Source: Desulfosporosinus sp. BRH_c37
GTDB taxonomy: Bacteria > Bacillota > Desulfitobacteriia > Desulfitobacteriales > Desulfitobacteriaceae
Direction of reading: 5' to 3'
Assembly: GCA_001516045.1 (NCBI GenBank)
Contig: LOEW01000146.1
Span: forward strand, 1 to 43,235
Length of the DNA stretch: 43,235 nucleotides
Position 1 is the first letter of the stretch. Each line of letters starts with the position of its first letter. The position numbers were made by a program, and so were the translations under genes. Below the pieces are notes generated by a model. The model saw nothing but the letters and a program-made list of their open reading frames with translations. It did no database searches and was not told where the DNA came from. Positions 8,326-15,965 of the stretch are shown here, in pieces.

Positions 8326-8603
8326 TAAATCACCTCTGGTTGTCTGGTAAGTTCGTAAAGCCAAACTTCCATGTAATCGCTAAACTCTTTAATATGAAGG
8401 ATCTTGTACACCTTATTTTCAGCTTCAATATATCCGTCCATATCAATAAGTGTCTCTAAATCTATGAAGATTCGCTTGCTAATTTCAAACGAAAAGTTAT
8501 CAATTTCTATTGTAGTATTGAATTGTTGGAAGCCTCCATTAATAGTTTTCTGTGTAACGTTTGTTGGACTATTGCCCAAAATCTGAATTGAAATATCGTC
8601 CAT
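8325..8603 (-). CDS. Small head-tail connector-region protein
   Basis: This 92-aa protein follows GGAGCGATTAT. It is beta-rich, with IDLETLIDMDGYIEAENKVY and YMEVWLYELTRQ segments that resemble small stopper or head-closure proteins. Its stop overlaps the next gene's ATG, and it lies 11 bp after the connector gene. Assignment to the neck rests on gene order. Confidence 0.6.
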   Translation of the reverse strand: MDDISIQILGNSPTNVTQKTINGGFQQFNTTIEIDNFSFEISKRIFIDLETLIDMDGYIEAENKVYKILHIKEFSDYMEVWLYELTRQPEVI

Positions 8604-8614
8604 ATAATCGCTCC

Positions 8615-8926
8615 TTACATTGAGAATATAGGAGGAGATGGCAAAGTAGCCTTGATAGAAGCTGGAATATCACCAGTTTCAAAAGACTTACTTTTACTTC
8701 CCTCACTTGAGTTTTTAAGGCCAACATTTTTCATATTTAGATAATAGGATAGCGCGAGTTCCACCGTTTGTTGGGTAAAATCTTTAACTAGATATTCATC
8801 CTCAGTGAGAACACAATATTTTTTAATCACATTTTTAGATTTTATCAAGTAAAAATTTAATAGATCAACCTTACTGGAATCCCAGTTTCCGAGTAAGGTT
8901 TGTAGTAAATATAGTTGATCTTCCAT
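8615..8926 (-). CDS. gp6-like head-tail connector protein
   Basis: This 103-aa helical protein has an ATG behind GTAGGTGAAATC. The ending GDIPASIKATLPSPPI, preceded by NSSEGSKSKSFE, is the pattern seen in Firmicute gp6-like connector proteins, which dock under the portal and receive the tail or stopper. The N-terminal half (LLQTLLGNWD, then KYCVLTEDEYLVKDF) fits the same family. It lies between the capsid gene and the neck genes, as usual. Confidence 0.7.
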   Translation of the reverse strand: MEDQLYLLQTLLGNWDSSKVDLLNFYLIKSKNVIKKYCVLTEDEYLVKDFTQQTVELALSYYLNMKNVGLKNSSEGSKSKSFETGDIPASIKATLPSPPIFSM

Positions 8927-8934
8927 GATTTCAC

Positions 8935-9114
8935 CTACTTCTTAATATTTTTAGGGACTTCTTTTTTGGGTTCCGGTTTAACTTCCTCTACAATTACAGC
9001 TTCTTCTTTAACTTTTTCGATAAGCTCATAATCTGAATCCCTCAATAATCTTTTAATATGTTCTTGATCGCTAATTTCCCATTCTAATCCTGTCTTCTTA
9101 TTTAAAAACAACAT
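8935..9114 (-). CDS. Small capsid-adjacent protein
   Basis: This 59-aa protein begins MLFLNKKTGLEWEISDQEHI and ends in a Lys/Glu/Pro-rich tail. I choose the ATG at 9114 because GGGAGGTAAGTAC sits before it; the longer frame to 9171 lacks a site. Small proteins with this N-terminus often follow the major capsid gene in Firmicute phages. The role is unknown. Confidence 0.6.
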   Translation of the reverse strand: MLFLNKKTGLEWEISDQEHIKRLLRDSDYELIEKVKEEAVIVEEVKPEPKKEVPKNIKK

Positions 9115-9181
9115 GTACTTACCTCCCTTTTGAATAAATAAGGGAATGCCTGAATTTACAAGCACTCCCATTCGTTAAAGA

Positions 9182-10027
9182 TTAATATGCTACTTCAAAT
9201 AGTACAGCATATTTAGGCATCACTAATTTAGCTCCAGAACAAATCTGACCCATTGCGATATCTTTGAATCCGTCCGTAACTACAGCAGATTCAACAACTT
9301 TGTTCTCATTAAATCCGTTTACATGAGCAAACGTTTTTCCTGCAACAAATGCCAAGCATTGGAAGGAATCTTTAACTGTTTCAACTTCCTTAATTAGAAC
9401 ATCGTTTGACTTTACAATAGTCAGATTACCAACTTTTGTAACATATCCCAAAGGCATATCTTGTTCTTTTGCCGTTCGGATAATTTCATCTTTAGCAAGG
9501 AGTCCTGCAATACGAGGGGGAAGGACAACAACCCTGCCTATTTGCGGAATCTCTAATTCGTCCATTTTAACATCAAGATCAATGAGATAATCATAGATGT
9601 TCGTTTTATCTAAAGTTGTTTTTGTGATGATATGGGTAGCATCAACAATCTCAGTGTATTTCGACAACACAAGCTTATCTGCATCCCTAGCAATCTGAAC
9701 ACCCATATCTACAAGTGTCTCTGAAAACATACCAGTAGGCATACCCTCTGCAACGTCCTTATGTTCGATTTCAAATTTATAGTTCTTATCCTCTGTGACT
9801 GTGATAGTTACAGTGCTGGAATCAAGTTGATCGGCAGCTCTGCTAACTGGATTTGTAGCAGTATCCTTTAATACAGCAGGAATCAAGATATTTACAAGCA
9901 CACTTGTTCCTTTACCTTGAATTTCACCCTCATATTTGGTGGCGCAGAATTGTCTAATTACGGAGTTGTTTCTTTGAGCTACTAGAATTTCTCTTGATAC
10001 TGTTTCTTGAATAAAGTTGTTTGCCAT
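9182..10027 (-). CDS. Major capsid protein (HK97-fold, P22 coat-like)
   Basis: This 281-aa protein follows GGTGATTTAAA. The N-terminus ANNFIQETVSREILVAQRNN, the KGTSVLVNILIPAVLKD stretch and the YKFEIEHKDVAEG block resemble the P22-coat-like family of short Firmicute capsid proteins. The central region has PPRIAGLLAKDEII and the C-terminus has AMGQICSGAKLVMPKYAVLF. Position after scaffold and before connectors agrees. No protease gene is seen, consistent with a scaffold-dependent capsid that is not cleaved. Confidence 0.85.
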   Translation of the reverse strand: MANNFIQETVSREILVAQRNNSVIRQFCATKYEGEIQGKGTSVLVNILIPAVLKDTATNPVSRAADQLDSSTVTITVTEDKNYKFEIEHKDVAEGMPTGMFSETLVDMGVQIARDADKLVLSKYTEIVDATHIITKTTLDKTNIYDYLIDLDVKMDELEIPQIGRVVVLPPRIAGLLAKDEIIRTAKEQDMPLGYVTKVGNLTIVKSNDVLIKEVETVKDSFQCLAFVAGKTFAHVNGFNENKVVESAVVTDGFKDIAMGQICSGAKLVMPKYAVLFEVAY

Positions 10028-10094
10028 TTTAAATCACCATATGATAAGCACTTTCGGCACTTATCCCTTTCATTTTTTTATTTTTTAACTAAAA

Positions 10095-10120
10095 AGAACT
10101 CCATAATTAAATGAAGTTCT
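10095..10120 (-). terminator. Terminator between scaffold and capsid genes
   Basis: On the minus strand AGAACTTCAT pairs with ATGGAGTTCT and is followed by TTTTAGTTAAAAAAT. It looks like an intrinsic terminator inside the virion operon. Partial termination here, or a separate promoter for the capsid gene, would set the scaffold-to-capsid ratio. Confidence 0.55.
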
Positions 10121-10122
10121 GA

Positions 10123-10761
10123 TTATTTGATTAAACCTTGCTTTTTGCTCTCAAAAATCTTTGTTTTATTCTTTTCATACCAATCCAGGTCATTCTTGTT
10201 TTTATCCCAATCCGCTTGAGTTATTAATCCTGTTGGATTGCTACCTCCTGCTGGTGGGGTATGACTTCCTCCGGCTAGGATTTGTTCTCTCAAACCTTGA
10301 GTGTAAGCTTGTAGAGATTTTTCTAGACTAGATAGATTGCTTATTGTAGATTCTTCTGTCTCTCCGAGAAAGTAAGGTATAAGATCGGCAGGTATTTTTT
10401 TCTGATTTGCTAGGGACAATCCCTTGTTCAACAAAGATTCTCTTTCCTTTTCTTTTTTAAGTGCATCCACTTCATCCTGCATTGCCTGTAACTTCAAGAC
10501 CATTGGATCTGTTGACGGACTTCTCTTCAAAATTTCTTCATCTACAAGTTTGCTGAGCGAATTGGCCTTAAAACTCTCAATACCCTTACTAACCTTACTA
10601 TCCGTATACGATTGCAGATACCCCTTACCTGCTTCATCACTTTCTAGAAAACTCTTAACTCCATCAAGTGAAACAAATCCCTTCATGTAGCCTTTAACGG
10701 TTTCATCTTCCTTGTTTTTCTCAAAATATTCCTTAACCTCATCAAAACTTTCTATACTCAT
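10123..10761 (-). CDS. Phage scaffold protein
   Basis: This 212-aa acidic, helical protein follows AAAAAGGAGAAGATAATA. It lies between portal and capsid and has the composition of Firmicute scaffolds (DUF4355-like): a repeat-like N-terminus with VKGYMKGFVSLDG and KGYLQSYTDSKV, a coiled coil at about residues 88-108, IPADLIPYFLGETEE, a Gly/Pro-rich linker and a basic C-terminus with WYEKNKTKIFES. Scaffolds of this kind direct capsid assembly and then leave. Confidence 0.75.
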   Translation of the reverse strand: MSIESFDEVKEYFEKNKEDETVKGYMKGFVSLDGVKSFLESDEAGKGYLQSYTDSKVSKGIESFKANSLSKLVDEEILKRSPSTDPMVLKLQAMQDEVDALKKEKERESLLNKGLSLANQKKIPADLIPYFLGETEESTISNLSSLEKSLQAYTQGLREQILAGGSHTPPAGGSNPTGLITQADWDKNKNDLDWYEKNKTKIFESKKQGLIK

Positions 10762-10782
10762 TATTATCTTCTCCTTTTTGCC

Positions 10783-10808
10783 CTTAACAGTCTTTTAATC
10801 CTGTTAAG
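10783..10808. other. Hairpin in the scaffold leader
   Basis: CTTAACAG (10783-10790) pairs perfectly with CTGTTAAG (10801-10808) around a 10-nt loop. On the minus strand it comes just before the GGAGAAG ribosome site of the scaffold gene. It may shape translation of scaffold mRNA; no T-run supports termination. Confidence 0.4.
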
Positions 10809-10872
10809 TTCATATAGTGATTTATTCTTTAACGTCTTAAATCCTGAAAAAAGACAAAATAAAAAGACATTC

Positions 10873-12222
10873 TTAAATGCCTATAGTTACCCCAGTGGAT
10901 ACATTACCAACCTTATCCAAATTAATATTGTTCTTCTCATCTTCCAATCGCTCAAGTTCAACTTTTCTTTTCTCTATCTCTGGAGAATGGTCAAGTGGCA
11001 AAATACTCCGCATAGTTTCCTTCGATAATACATTAGTGTTAGATAATTGACTAATGACGTTGGCTAAAGTTAACCACTCCTTCGGGATATTAAGCGTGAT
11101 TTTTATGTTTATAGATTTCCAGTCATACTCTTTATTCTCTTTGATTTTCAGATATTTGAATAAGAATCTTACACGTTCTCTAACCATGTTTTGTAATGTT
11201 GCGCCAATAAGATTGCACCTGAACTTCAATTCTATCATCCTTGATATAATTTGTTCCCCTGAAGTATTTGATGTAGGACTGTCGTTAAAATTTAGATGCC
11301 CAACCAATTCAAACATGTCTGATTTGCAATTTTGACGAACATTTTGCATGAAGCTATCATTAATTGTCTTTTCTAACTTATCTAACTTTGCCTCCCCGTT
11401 TAAGAACATGATAGAATTCTGATTTATGTTCTGTATCATGGTCTTATTCTTCTCGTCTGTAGGATCAACTCCATACAAAATCATATAAAAATAGCGTAAA
11501 TCTGAACCTAAATTAAGCTGATCACTATTCAAAATATTAAACTCATCTTGGCATGACTTAATACGATCAAACACAGTTTTATCAATATTTCCTACAGAAC
11601 ATGGAACTTCACCAAATATGTTAGGAGTGGATGCAGCAACCTCCACAAATACATCTTCCACATCATCAGCTACAGTAAAATTCTTATTGTCTTTGGTTAT
11701 ATTCTCCTTATAGTGGTAAATTGTGTCCTTTGTATAAATATCTATGTAATTTGTAAAATCAAAATCCTTTTTGAATGAATACATTAGCAGTTCAATATTT
11801 CCATAAGCATCTTTAACAACATAAGAATTGCTAGGGTTTAAGATTATGCTCTGGAAGTCATTTTTATAGTCGATGTAATATAACTCCACACTTTCGCGGT
11901 ATATTCCCAATGCTTGCACCAAATCTATATCGTGTTTCTTGCTCCATTGACTAAGGTTGTACTCTATATCGCTTATCGAATCAATATCCATTGTCTTTGA
12001 TATGTAATTTAATGGTATTCCGCAAATGAATGAAGTTTCATTATCTACGAATTTGGCGATATAGTTACGACATGATTTTGTGTTAGCTCGTTCATTGATT
12101 TTTACATAATCCGTTATTATAGCCTGTTGACCATAATAATAGTTTCCCATTTCAATGTATTCATATCTTTTGCTCTGAAAATCCATGTAATATTGATTTA
12201 GCAAATTTATGTTTAGTTCCAT
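10873..12222 (-). CDS. Portal protein (SPP1 gp6-like)
   Basis: This is a 449-aa protein. I choose the ATG at 12222 because GGGAGGAATAAA precedes it; the open frame to 12270 overlaps the terminase gene. N-terminal MDFQSKRYEYIEMGNYYYG and YVKINERANTKSCRNYIAKF, then DNETSFICGIPLNY, match Gp6/SPP1-type portals. The middle contains the DLRYFYMILYG and long helical stem region, and NLIGATLQNMVRERVRFL comes near the end. It forms the dodecameric DNA entry ring and the docking site for terminase. Confidence 0.85.
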   Translation of the reverse strand: MELNINLLNQYYMDFQSKRYEYIEMGNYYYGQQAIITDYVKINERANTKSCRNYIAKFVDNETSFICGIPLNYISKTMDIDSISDIEYNLSQWSKKHDIDLVQALGIYRESVELYYIDYKNDFQSIILNPSNSYVVKDAYGNIELLMYSFKKDFDFTNYIDIYTKDTIYHYKENITKDNKNFTVADDVEDVFVEVAASTPNIFGEVPCSVGNIDKTVFDRIKSCQDEFNILNSDQLNLGSDLRYFYMILYGVDPTDEKNKTMIQNINQNSIMFLNGEAKLDKLEKTINDSFMQNVRQNCKSDMFELVGHLNFNDSPTSNTSGEQIISRMIELKFRCNLIGATLQNMVRERVRFLFKYLKIKENKEYDWKSINIKITLNIPKEWLTLANVISQLSNTNVLSKETMRSILPLDHSPEIEKRKVELERLEDEKNNINLDKVGNVSTGVTIGI

Positions 12223-12233
12223 TTTATTCCTCC

Positions 12234-14123
12234 CTAATAATTCCATCCAATTGCGCTTTTGTCGATGCAATGAATTGTTCCTGGCTTATGAATTTCTATC
12301 TCTGATATTTTGGAAAAGAAATCAGAAACAACATCTGGTGCGTCGTCGTGCAAACTTGTCATTTGTCCAGTAAAGTCAAGAATCATTTGATTAAATTCTT
12401 CATCTTCAATATTAAAGATTATGGCTCCTGAATTTAGATCATCAATAATGGTTGAGATACGATCATCTTTTGCTTTTGTATTTGATTTGTTTATAAATTC
12501 TATTGTTCTATTGTTAAATTCTTTGTCGTTGTCCATTAACTCCTTAATTTTGATAACGTCAGAACCTTTGAACGTGTTGTACTCGATACTGCAATGGGTT
12601 ATTTCGGGCCATTCCTTAAAGAGACTCACAACTTTGTCACAGTATTCTTTGAATGTAAGTTTCTCAATAATTCCTTTTTTAACATATTTAAAGCCATTTT
12701 CAGCCAATGAACCAACGCATAGAGCAGTATAGTCACTACGTTTTGTAACTGTTGAAGCGGGATCACAGCACAAAATATTTTTTATGAATTTATTTTGCAA
12801 AATCTCCTTAATAGGTAACTTTTTCATGGAAGTAAACCATTTAGTTCCTACGTTTTCACAATCGCATAAAAGCTCCTGAAGGAAGGCATTTCTTTTAGTG
12901 AAGTATTTTATAGCAAGTTTGTAGCAATCATATTTCTCCCAAATAGTTTTGAATCTCATTTGGTCAATATTGTCGTAATAATATTCTTTAAGGATCTTAT
13001 CCCTTTCTTCTGCTTCAATTTTAGTATTGAATAATATTTTTTTGAATTGTTGCCAATGGTCATTTTCCTCAAAATACTCATCAATATTAAAATCTACTAC
13101 CGCTCGCCTAAATACCTTGAATTGTGGATCTTTACGAATGGTATTAATGAAACAGTCAGCAGCCAAGGGAGTACCACAAATAATGAACTTCGAGGCCATT
13201 TTGATCTTCTTGTTTTTGCGTATTACTGCCTCATCACCAACTTCAAGAATCTCCTTGTAGAATTTGTTGATAGCATTTTCTTTTGCATTATCTGTCTTGA
13301 TATCCCCTTCATTCAAAATATCGTCCAGGACACATAATTGAGGGCGAAAAATTCCATCTGGAGCAGAATAGGAAGTGCCTCTGACTGAGGTTTCCCACCC
13401 GTAAGCACGAATCATGCTATCATTGTCTAATTCCAATTCTTGGGAATTTATTGTTCTATTTCTCTTATTTATTAGGTTGCCAAATGCTAATTTAATTGGC
13501 TCCAATCCCATGAATTTTTTGATATCGTCAATGAAATCTGAAGCATCTTGTTTTGTTTTACCAATTATCAGGGAATAGCGTGAAATTCGATAGCAATGGA
13601 CAAAAGTTGTGAGTGCTTTCGTTATTACTGTGCTTTTGGCTGAACCCCTTGGCAAAATAAATTCTTCTAGGTCATATTTATCTTCAATTATCATTTTTTT
13701 TAATTCAGCTATGATTTCAAAATGTAGTGGTGCTAAATTTCTGGCAGTATTATTAGGTTTTGGTGTAAAAACATCTTGGAGAAAATATTTGAAAAAGAAT
13801 TCAAGGCCATTAGTGCTTTTTCCTAGCTCCCAGGCAAGGCCATGATATCCAAAAAGGTTTTCTGTGGATTGGAGCAAATTTTTAACGGTTTCTTCTGCTC
13901 TGATGGGAGTATAGTTATGAGCAATCAAATCTTTCTCCAAATACTCTTTCAAAATCTGGAGATTGTAAAGTTGTGCAGATTGTTCATCGTTTAAAGTTGC
14001 AATAATATCACTTCCTTTGACTTTTAAAATTGGGGAAAATTTTGTGGAGCTTACTGTTGGGGCTTGTTTGTCAAGTTCTAAAAGGAAATGAGGGGTAGAC
14101 AAGACAAAACAAAAGACACACAA
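12234..14123 (-). CDS. Terminase large subunit
   Basis: This is about 629 aa by the TTG at 14123. No strong ribosome site marks the start, so the first 40 residues are uncertain. Residues 157-165 (LPRGSAKST) are a deviant Walker A, and LCVLDDILNE at 263-272 is Walker B. The C-terminal RNase H-like nuclease has CCDPASTVTKRSDYTALCVG, IEYNTFKGSD and DAPDVVSDF, keeping the acidic residues. It pumps and cuts DNA into the capsid. It sits 11 bp from the portal gene and downstream of the Xer-like gene. Confidence 0.9.
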   Translation of the reverse strand: MCVFCFVLSTPHFLLELDKQAPTVSSTKFSPILKVKGSDIIATLNDEQSAQLYNLQILKEYLEKDLIAHNYTPIRAEETVKNLLQSTENLFGYHGLAWELGKSTNGLEFFFKYFLQDVFTPKPNNTARNLAPLHFEIIAELKKMIIEDKYDLEEFILPRGSAKSTVITKALTTFVHCYRISRYSLIIGKTKQDASDFIDDIKKFMGLEPIKLAFGNLINKRNRTINSQELELDNDSMIRAYGWETSVRGTSYSAPDGIFRPQLCVLDDILNEGDIKTDNAKENAINKFYKEILEVGDEAVIRKNKKIKMASKFIICGTPLAADCFINTIRKDPQFKVFRRAVVDFNIDEYFEENDHWQQFKKILFNTKIEAEERDKILKEYYYDNIDQMRFKTIWEKYDCYKLAIKYFTKRNAFLQELLCDCENVGTKWFTSMKKLPIKEILQNKFIKNILCCDPASTVTKRSDYTALCVGSLAENGFKYVKKGIIEKLTFKEYCDKVVSLFKEWPEITHCSIEYNTFKGSDVIKIKELMDNDKEFNNRTIEFINKSNTKAKDDRISTIIDDLNSGAIIFNIEDEEFNQMILDFTGQMTSLHDDAPDVVSDFFSKISEIEIHKPGTIHCIDKSAIGWNY

Positions 14124-14163
14124 TTGCTTGCATGTCTCATCTTTTTTCGTGCGTAAAGTTCAA

Positions 14164-14721
14164 TTAAATGAAGAATCCTTCTAAACTCTCATCCAATTCA
14201 TCTTGAGTGATGCCGATGTAACGCTTAGTGATTGCTAACGATGAATGATTGAACATATCCATTAGTTTTACTAAGTCACCAGTGGCTTCATAGTAGAAGA
14301 ATCCGAACGATTTTCGCATGGAATGTAGTCCAAAATGCTCTATTTTAAGCCTATCTGCTATCTGCTTCAAGGATCTATATGCCTGAACTCTTGTTATGTT
14401 CTTCTTAGTGCCATCCTTGCACGTCTGACGTGATGTAAACAAGTAATCACTATCATTCATACCTTGGATATATTTATCTATCTCTACCTTAAACTGACCA
14501 GATATAGGGAACATCTTATTCTTATTAGTCTTCTGTTCTCTTAACTCTATGTACCTTCTATTCTTTACATCCGATACCTTCAAGTCAATGATATCACTGA
14601 TTCTAAGGCCACAATTGCACCCGAATACAAAGATCATATAATCCCTATAACTCTGTTTAAGTAGCTCTTGTTTCATCGCTTCTATCTTGCTCTTATCTTT
14701 GATTGGCATTACTAATTCCAT
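14164..14721 (-). CDS. Compact tyrosine recombinase (Xer-like catalytic domain)
   Basis: This 185-aa protein follows GAAGGGGCGAGATAT. It is a tyrosine recombinase catalytic domain with all key residues: Arg40 (CGLRISD), the HSMRKS box with His133 and Arg136, His159 (FNHSS) and Tyr168 (RYIG). It lacks the usual N-terminal arm and core-binding domains. It lies between the small and large terminase genes, far from the integration end, so it is not the integrase. Such proteins occur in this spot in other Firmicute phages. A role in resolving multimers or in packaging is possible but not shown. Confidence 0.85.
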   Translation of the reverse strand: MELVMPIKDKSKIEAMKQELLKQSYRDYMIFVFGCNCGLRISDIIDLKVSDVKNRRYIELREQKTNKNKMFPISGQFKVEIDKYIQGMNDSDYLFTSRQTCKDGTKKNITRVQAYRSLKQIADRLKIEHFGLHSMRKSFGFFYYEATGDLVKLMDMFNHSSLAITKRYIGITQDELDESLEGFFI

Positions 14722-14767
14722 ATATCTCGCCCCTTCATATCCTTATTGCTTATTATTGCTTACTCTC

Positions 14768-14796
14768 ATTATAGTACACTCAGAGTGATAAGTCAA
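14768..14796 (-). promoter_or_regulatory. Sigma-A promoter with an embedded dyad, upstream of the Xer-like gene
   Basis: Minus strand TTGACT, 17-nt spacer, TATAAT. The spacer contains the dyad CACTCTGAGTG, which overlaps the ACACTCA motif repeated at 14805-14814 and 14898-14907. A protein bound there would block the promoter. It would drive the Xer-like gene and probably terminase onward. Confidence 0.7.
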
Positions 14797-14908
14797 CTCA
14801 TTATGTTACACTTAATAAGATGCAATGAGAGATATGTGAAGGAATCAACCTATAGGCGGGTTGTAGGGGTTGAGTGAGTGTATCAGAATACTATTGTGTT
14901 ACACTCAC
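14774..14908. repeat. ACACTCA-type repeats and inverted repeat between terS and the Xer-like gene
   Basis: Three related motifs occur: GTACACTCA (14774-14782), GTTACACTTA (14805-14814) and GTTACACTCA (14898-14907). The last also pairs as an inverted repeat, GTGAGTGTA (14874-14882) with TACACTCAC (14900-14908). This cluster lies next to terS, a usual place for a packaging site. It could also be an operator set or the target of the Xer-like enzyme. Confidence 0.6.
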
Positions 14909-14922
14909 ATTTCTGTACTATG

Positions 14923-15336
14923 CTATTGCTCTTCATTTGCATTAGCATCATCAGCAAATAGATGTGCCAATACATTGCTATCAACATTAGAACCATCAGT
15001 AATCGTTGCCTCAATTCTAGCTTGAGGAAGCCCTATGATGTGGCTCAACAAAAGTTCATTGGCCCTAAGTTTACTTCGAACGTCTGTAGAGCTATCAGCA
15101 ATCGATTGAATAGCCTTAACATATTTAGACGCATCACGCATTAACATAGCCCTCGTCTGGTTCTGGACATAACATCTGTCCTTTTCCAGTCTCTTTACAA
15201 TATCAGGATCTTTCAACATCTCATACAATGTACTCTTCCCAATTTTTAAACTCGTTGCGATATCCACAATACGTTCGCCTTCGATATATTGCACCAAGAA
15301 CTCTTCTATCATTTCTTCAGTCATTTTCTTCTTCAT
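14923..15336 (-). CDS. Terminase small subunit-like DNA-binding protein
   Basis: This 137-aa protein follows AAGAAAGGAAGTTGATGAA. An N-terminal helix-turn-helix is visible (IVDIATSLKIGKSTLYEMLK, residues 22-42), followed by a helical oligomerisation region with SKLRANELLLSHIIGLPQAR. This matches phBC6A51-type small terminases, which recognise the packaging site and load DNA on the large subunit. The acidic tail ends DDANANEEQ. Position upstream of terminase supports the call. Confidence 0.75.
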   Translation of the reverse strand: MKKKMTEEMIEEFLVQYIEGERIVDIATSLKIGKSTLYEMLKDPDIVKRLEKDRCYVQNQTRAMLMRDASKYVKAIQSIADSSTDVRSKLRANELLLSHIIGLPQARIEATITDGSNVDSNVLAHLFADDANANEEQ

Positions 15337-15412
15337 TTCATCAACTTCCTTTCTTTGGAATTCCTATTTATTTACATTTATTATCCATTAATCCAAACCC
15401 ATGCTCATACTT

Positions 15413-15736
15413 CTATTTCATCATCATTATCTTCAAATCATACTCCTTGCCCATATCCATAAAGAAAGGAATTGTAAACAGTTTAACTTCCCTTAAGTCC
15501 ACGCATACCGTCTCTTTTCGTTTATAATCATCAAAGAAATAAAATGCATTCTCAAACTTCTTTCTCTCGACTGCATTCTGAACAACAAATCTATTATTAT
15601 TAAGTAAATCAACAAATTCAATAGCATCTAACGCTAAACAGTTTATGACTACTTCCTTCTTATTGACACCCTTTAATAGTAGTTTGACTTCTACCATTAC
15701 TTCATCTAAATTTATTTTCTCTTTATCTATTAGCAA
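15413..15736 (-). CDS. Hypothetical protein upstream of terS
   Basis: This 107-aa protein has a TTG start behind AAAGGGGATTAGATAA. It is mixed alpha/beta in appearance, with VVINCLALDAIEFVDLL and FYFFDDYKRKETVCVDLR. I do not recognise it. It is the first gene of the leftward virion operon after the terminator at 15898-15929. Confidence 0.55.
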   Translation of the reverse strand: MLIDKEKINLDEVMVEVKLLLKGVNKKEVVINCLALDAIEFVDLLNNNRFVVQNAVERKKFENAFYFFDDYKRKETVCVDLREVKLFTIPFFMDMGKEYDLKIMMMK

Positions 15737-15897
15737 TTATCTAATCCCCTTTAATGTTTTATGTTAATCGAATCCATTGAAAATATAGGCGTTTATTTAC
15801 AGACAATTAACTGATGATAAGTTATTCTTAGGACAAGCCCTAGGATACTCCTCCAAGCAGTTAGATTGTTTAGTGTAAAGGAGTAGCAGGATATATT

Positions 15898-15929
15898 AAA
15901 GACCCCTCATAATTAAAATGAGAGGTCTT
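15898..15929. terminator. Terminator separating the Ig-protein gene from the virion operon
   Basis: AAGACCCCTCAT and ATGAGAGGTCTT form a stem with one mismatch and an 8-nt loop. It sits 37 bp past the stop of the exported Ig-like protein, so it likely ends that transcript. The stretch 15737-15897 holds no gene. Confidence 0.6.
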
Positions 15930-15965
15930 ATTCTGATGCAATATTAGTCCATTGATCGGTTGATC

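Noticed and set aside
12223..12270. Longer N-terminus for the portal protein
   Set aside because: It would overlap the terminase stop region and has no ribosome site, whereas ATG 12222 has GGGAGGAATAAA before it.
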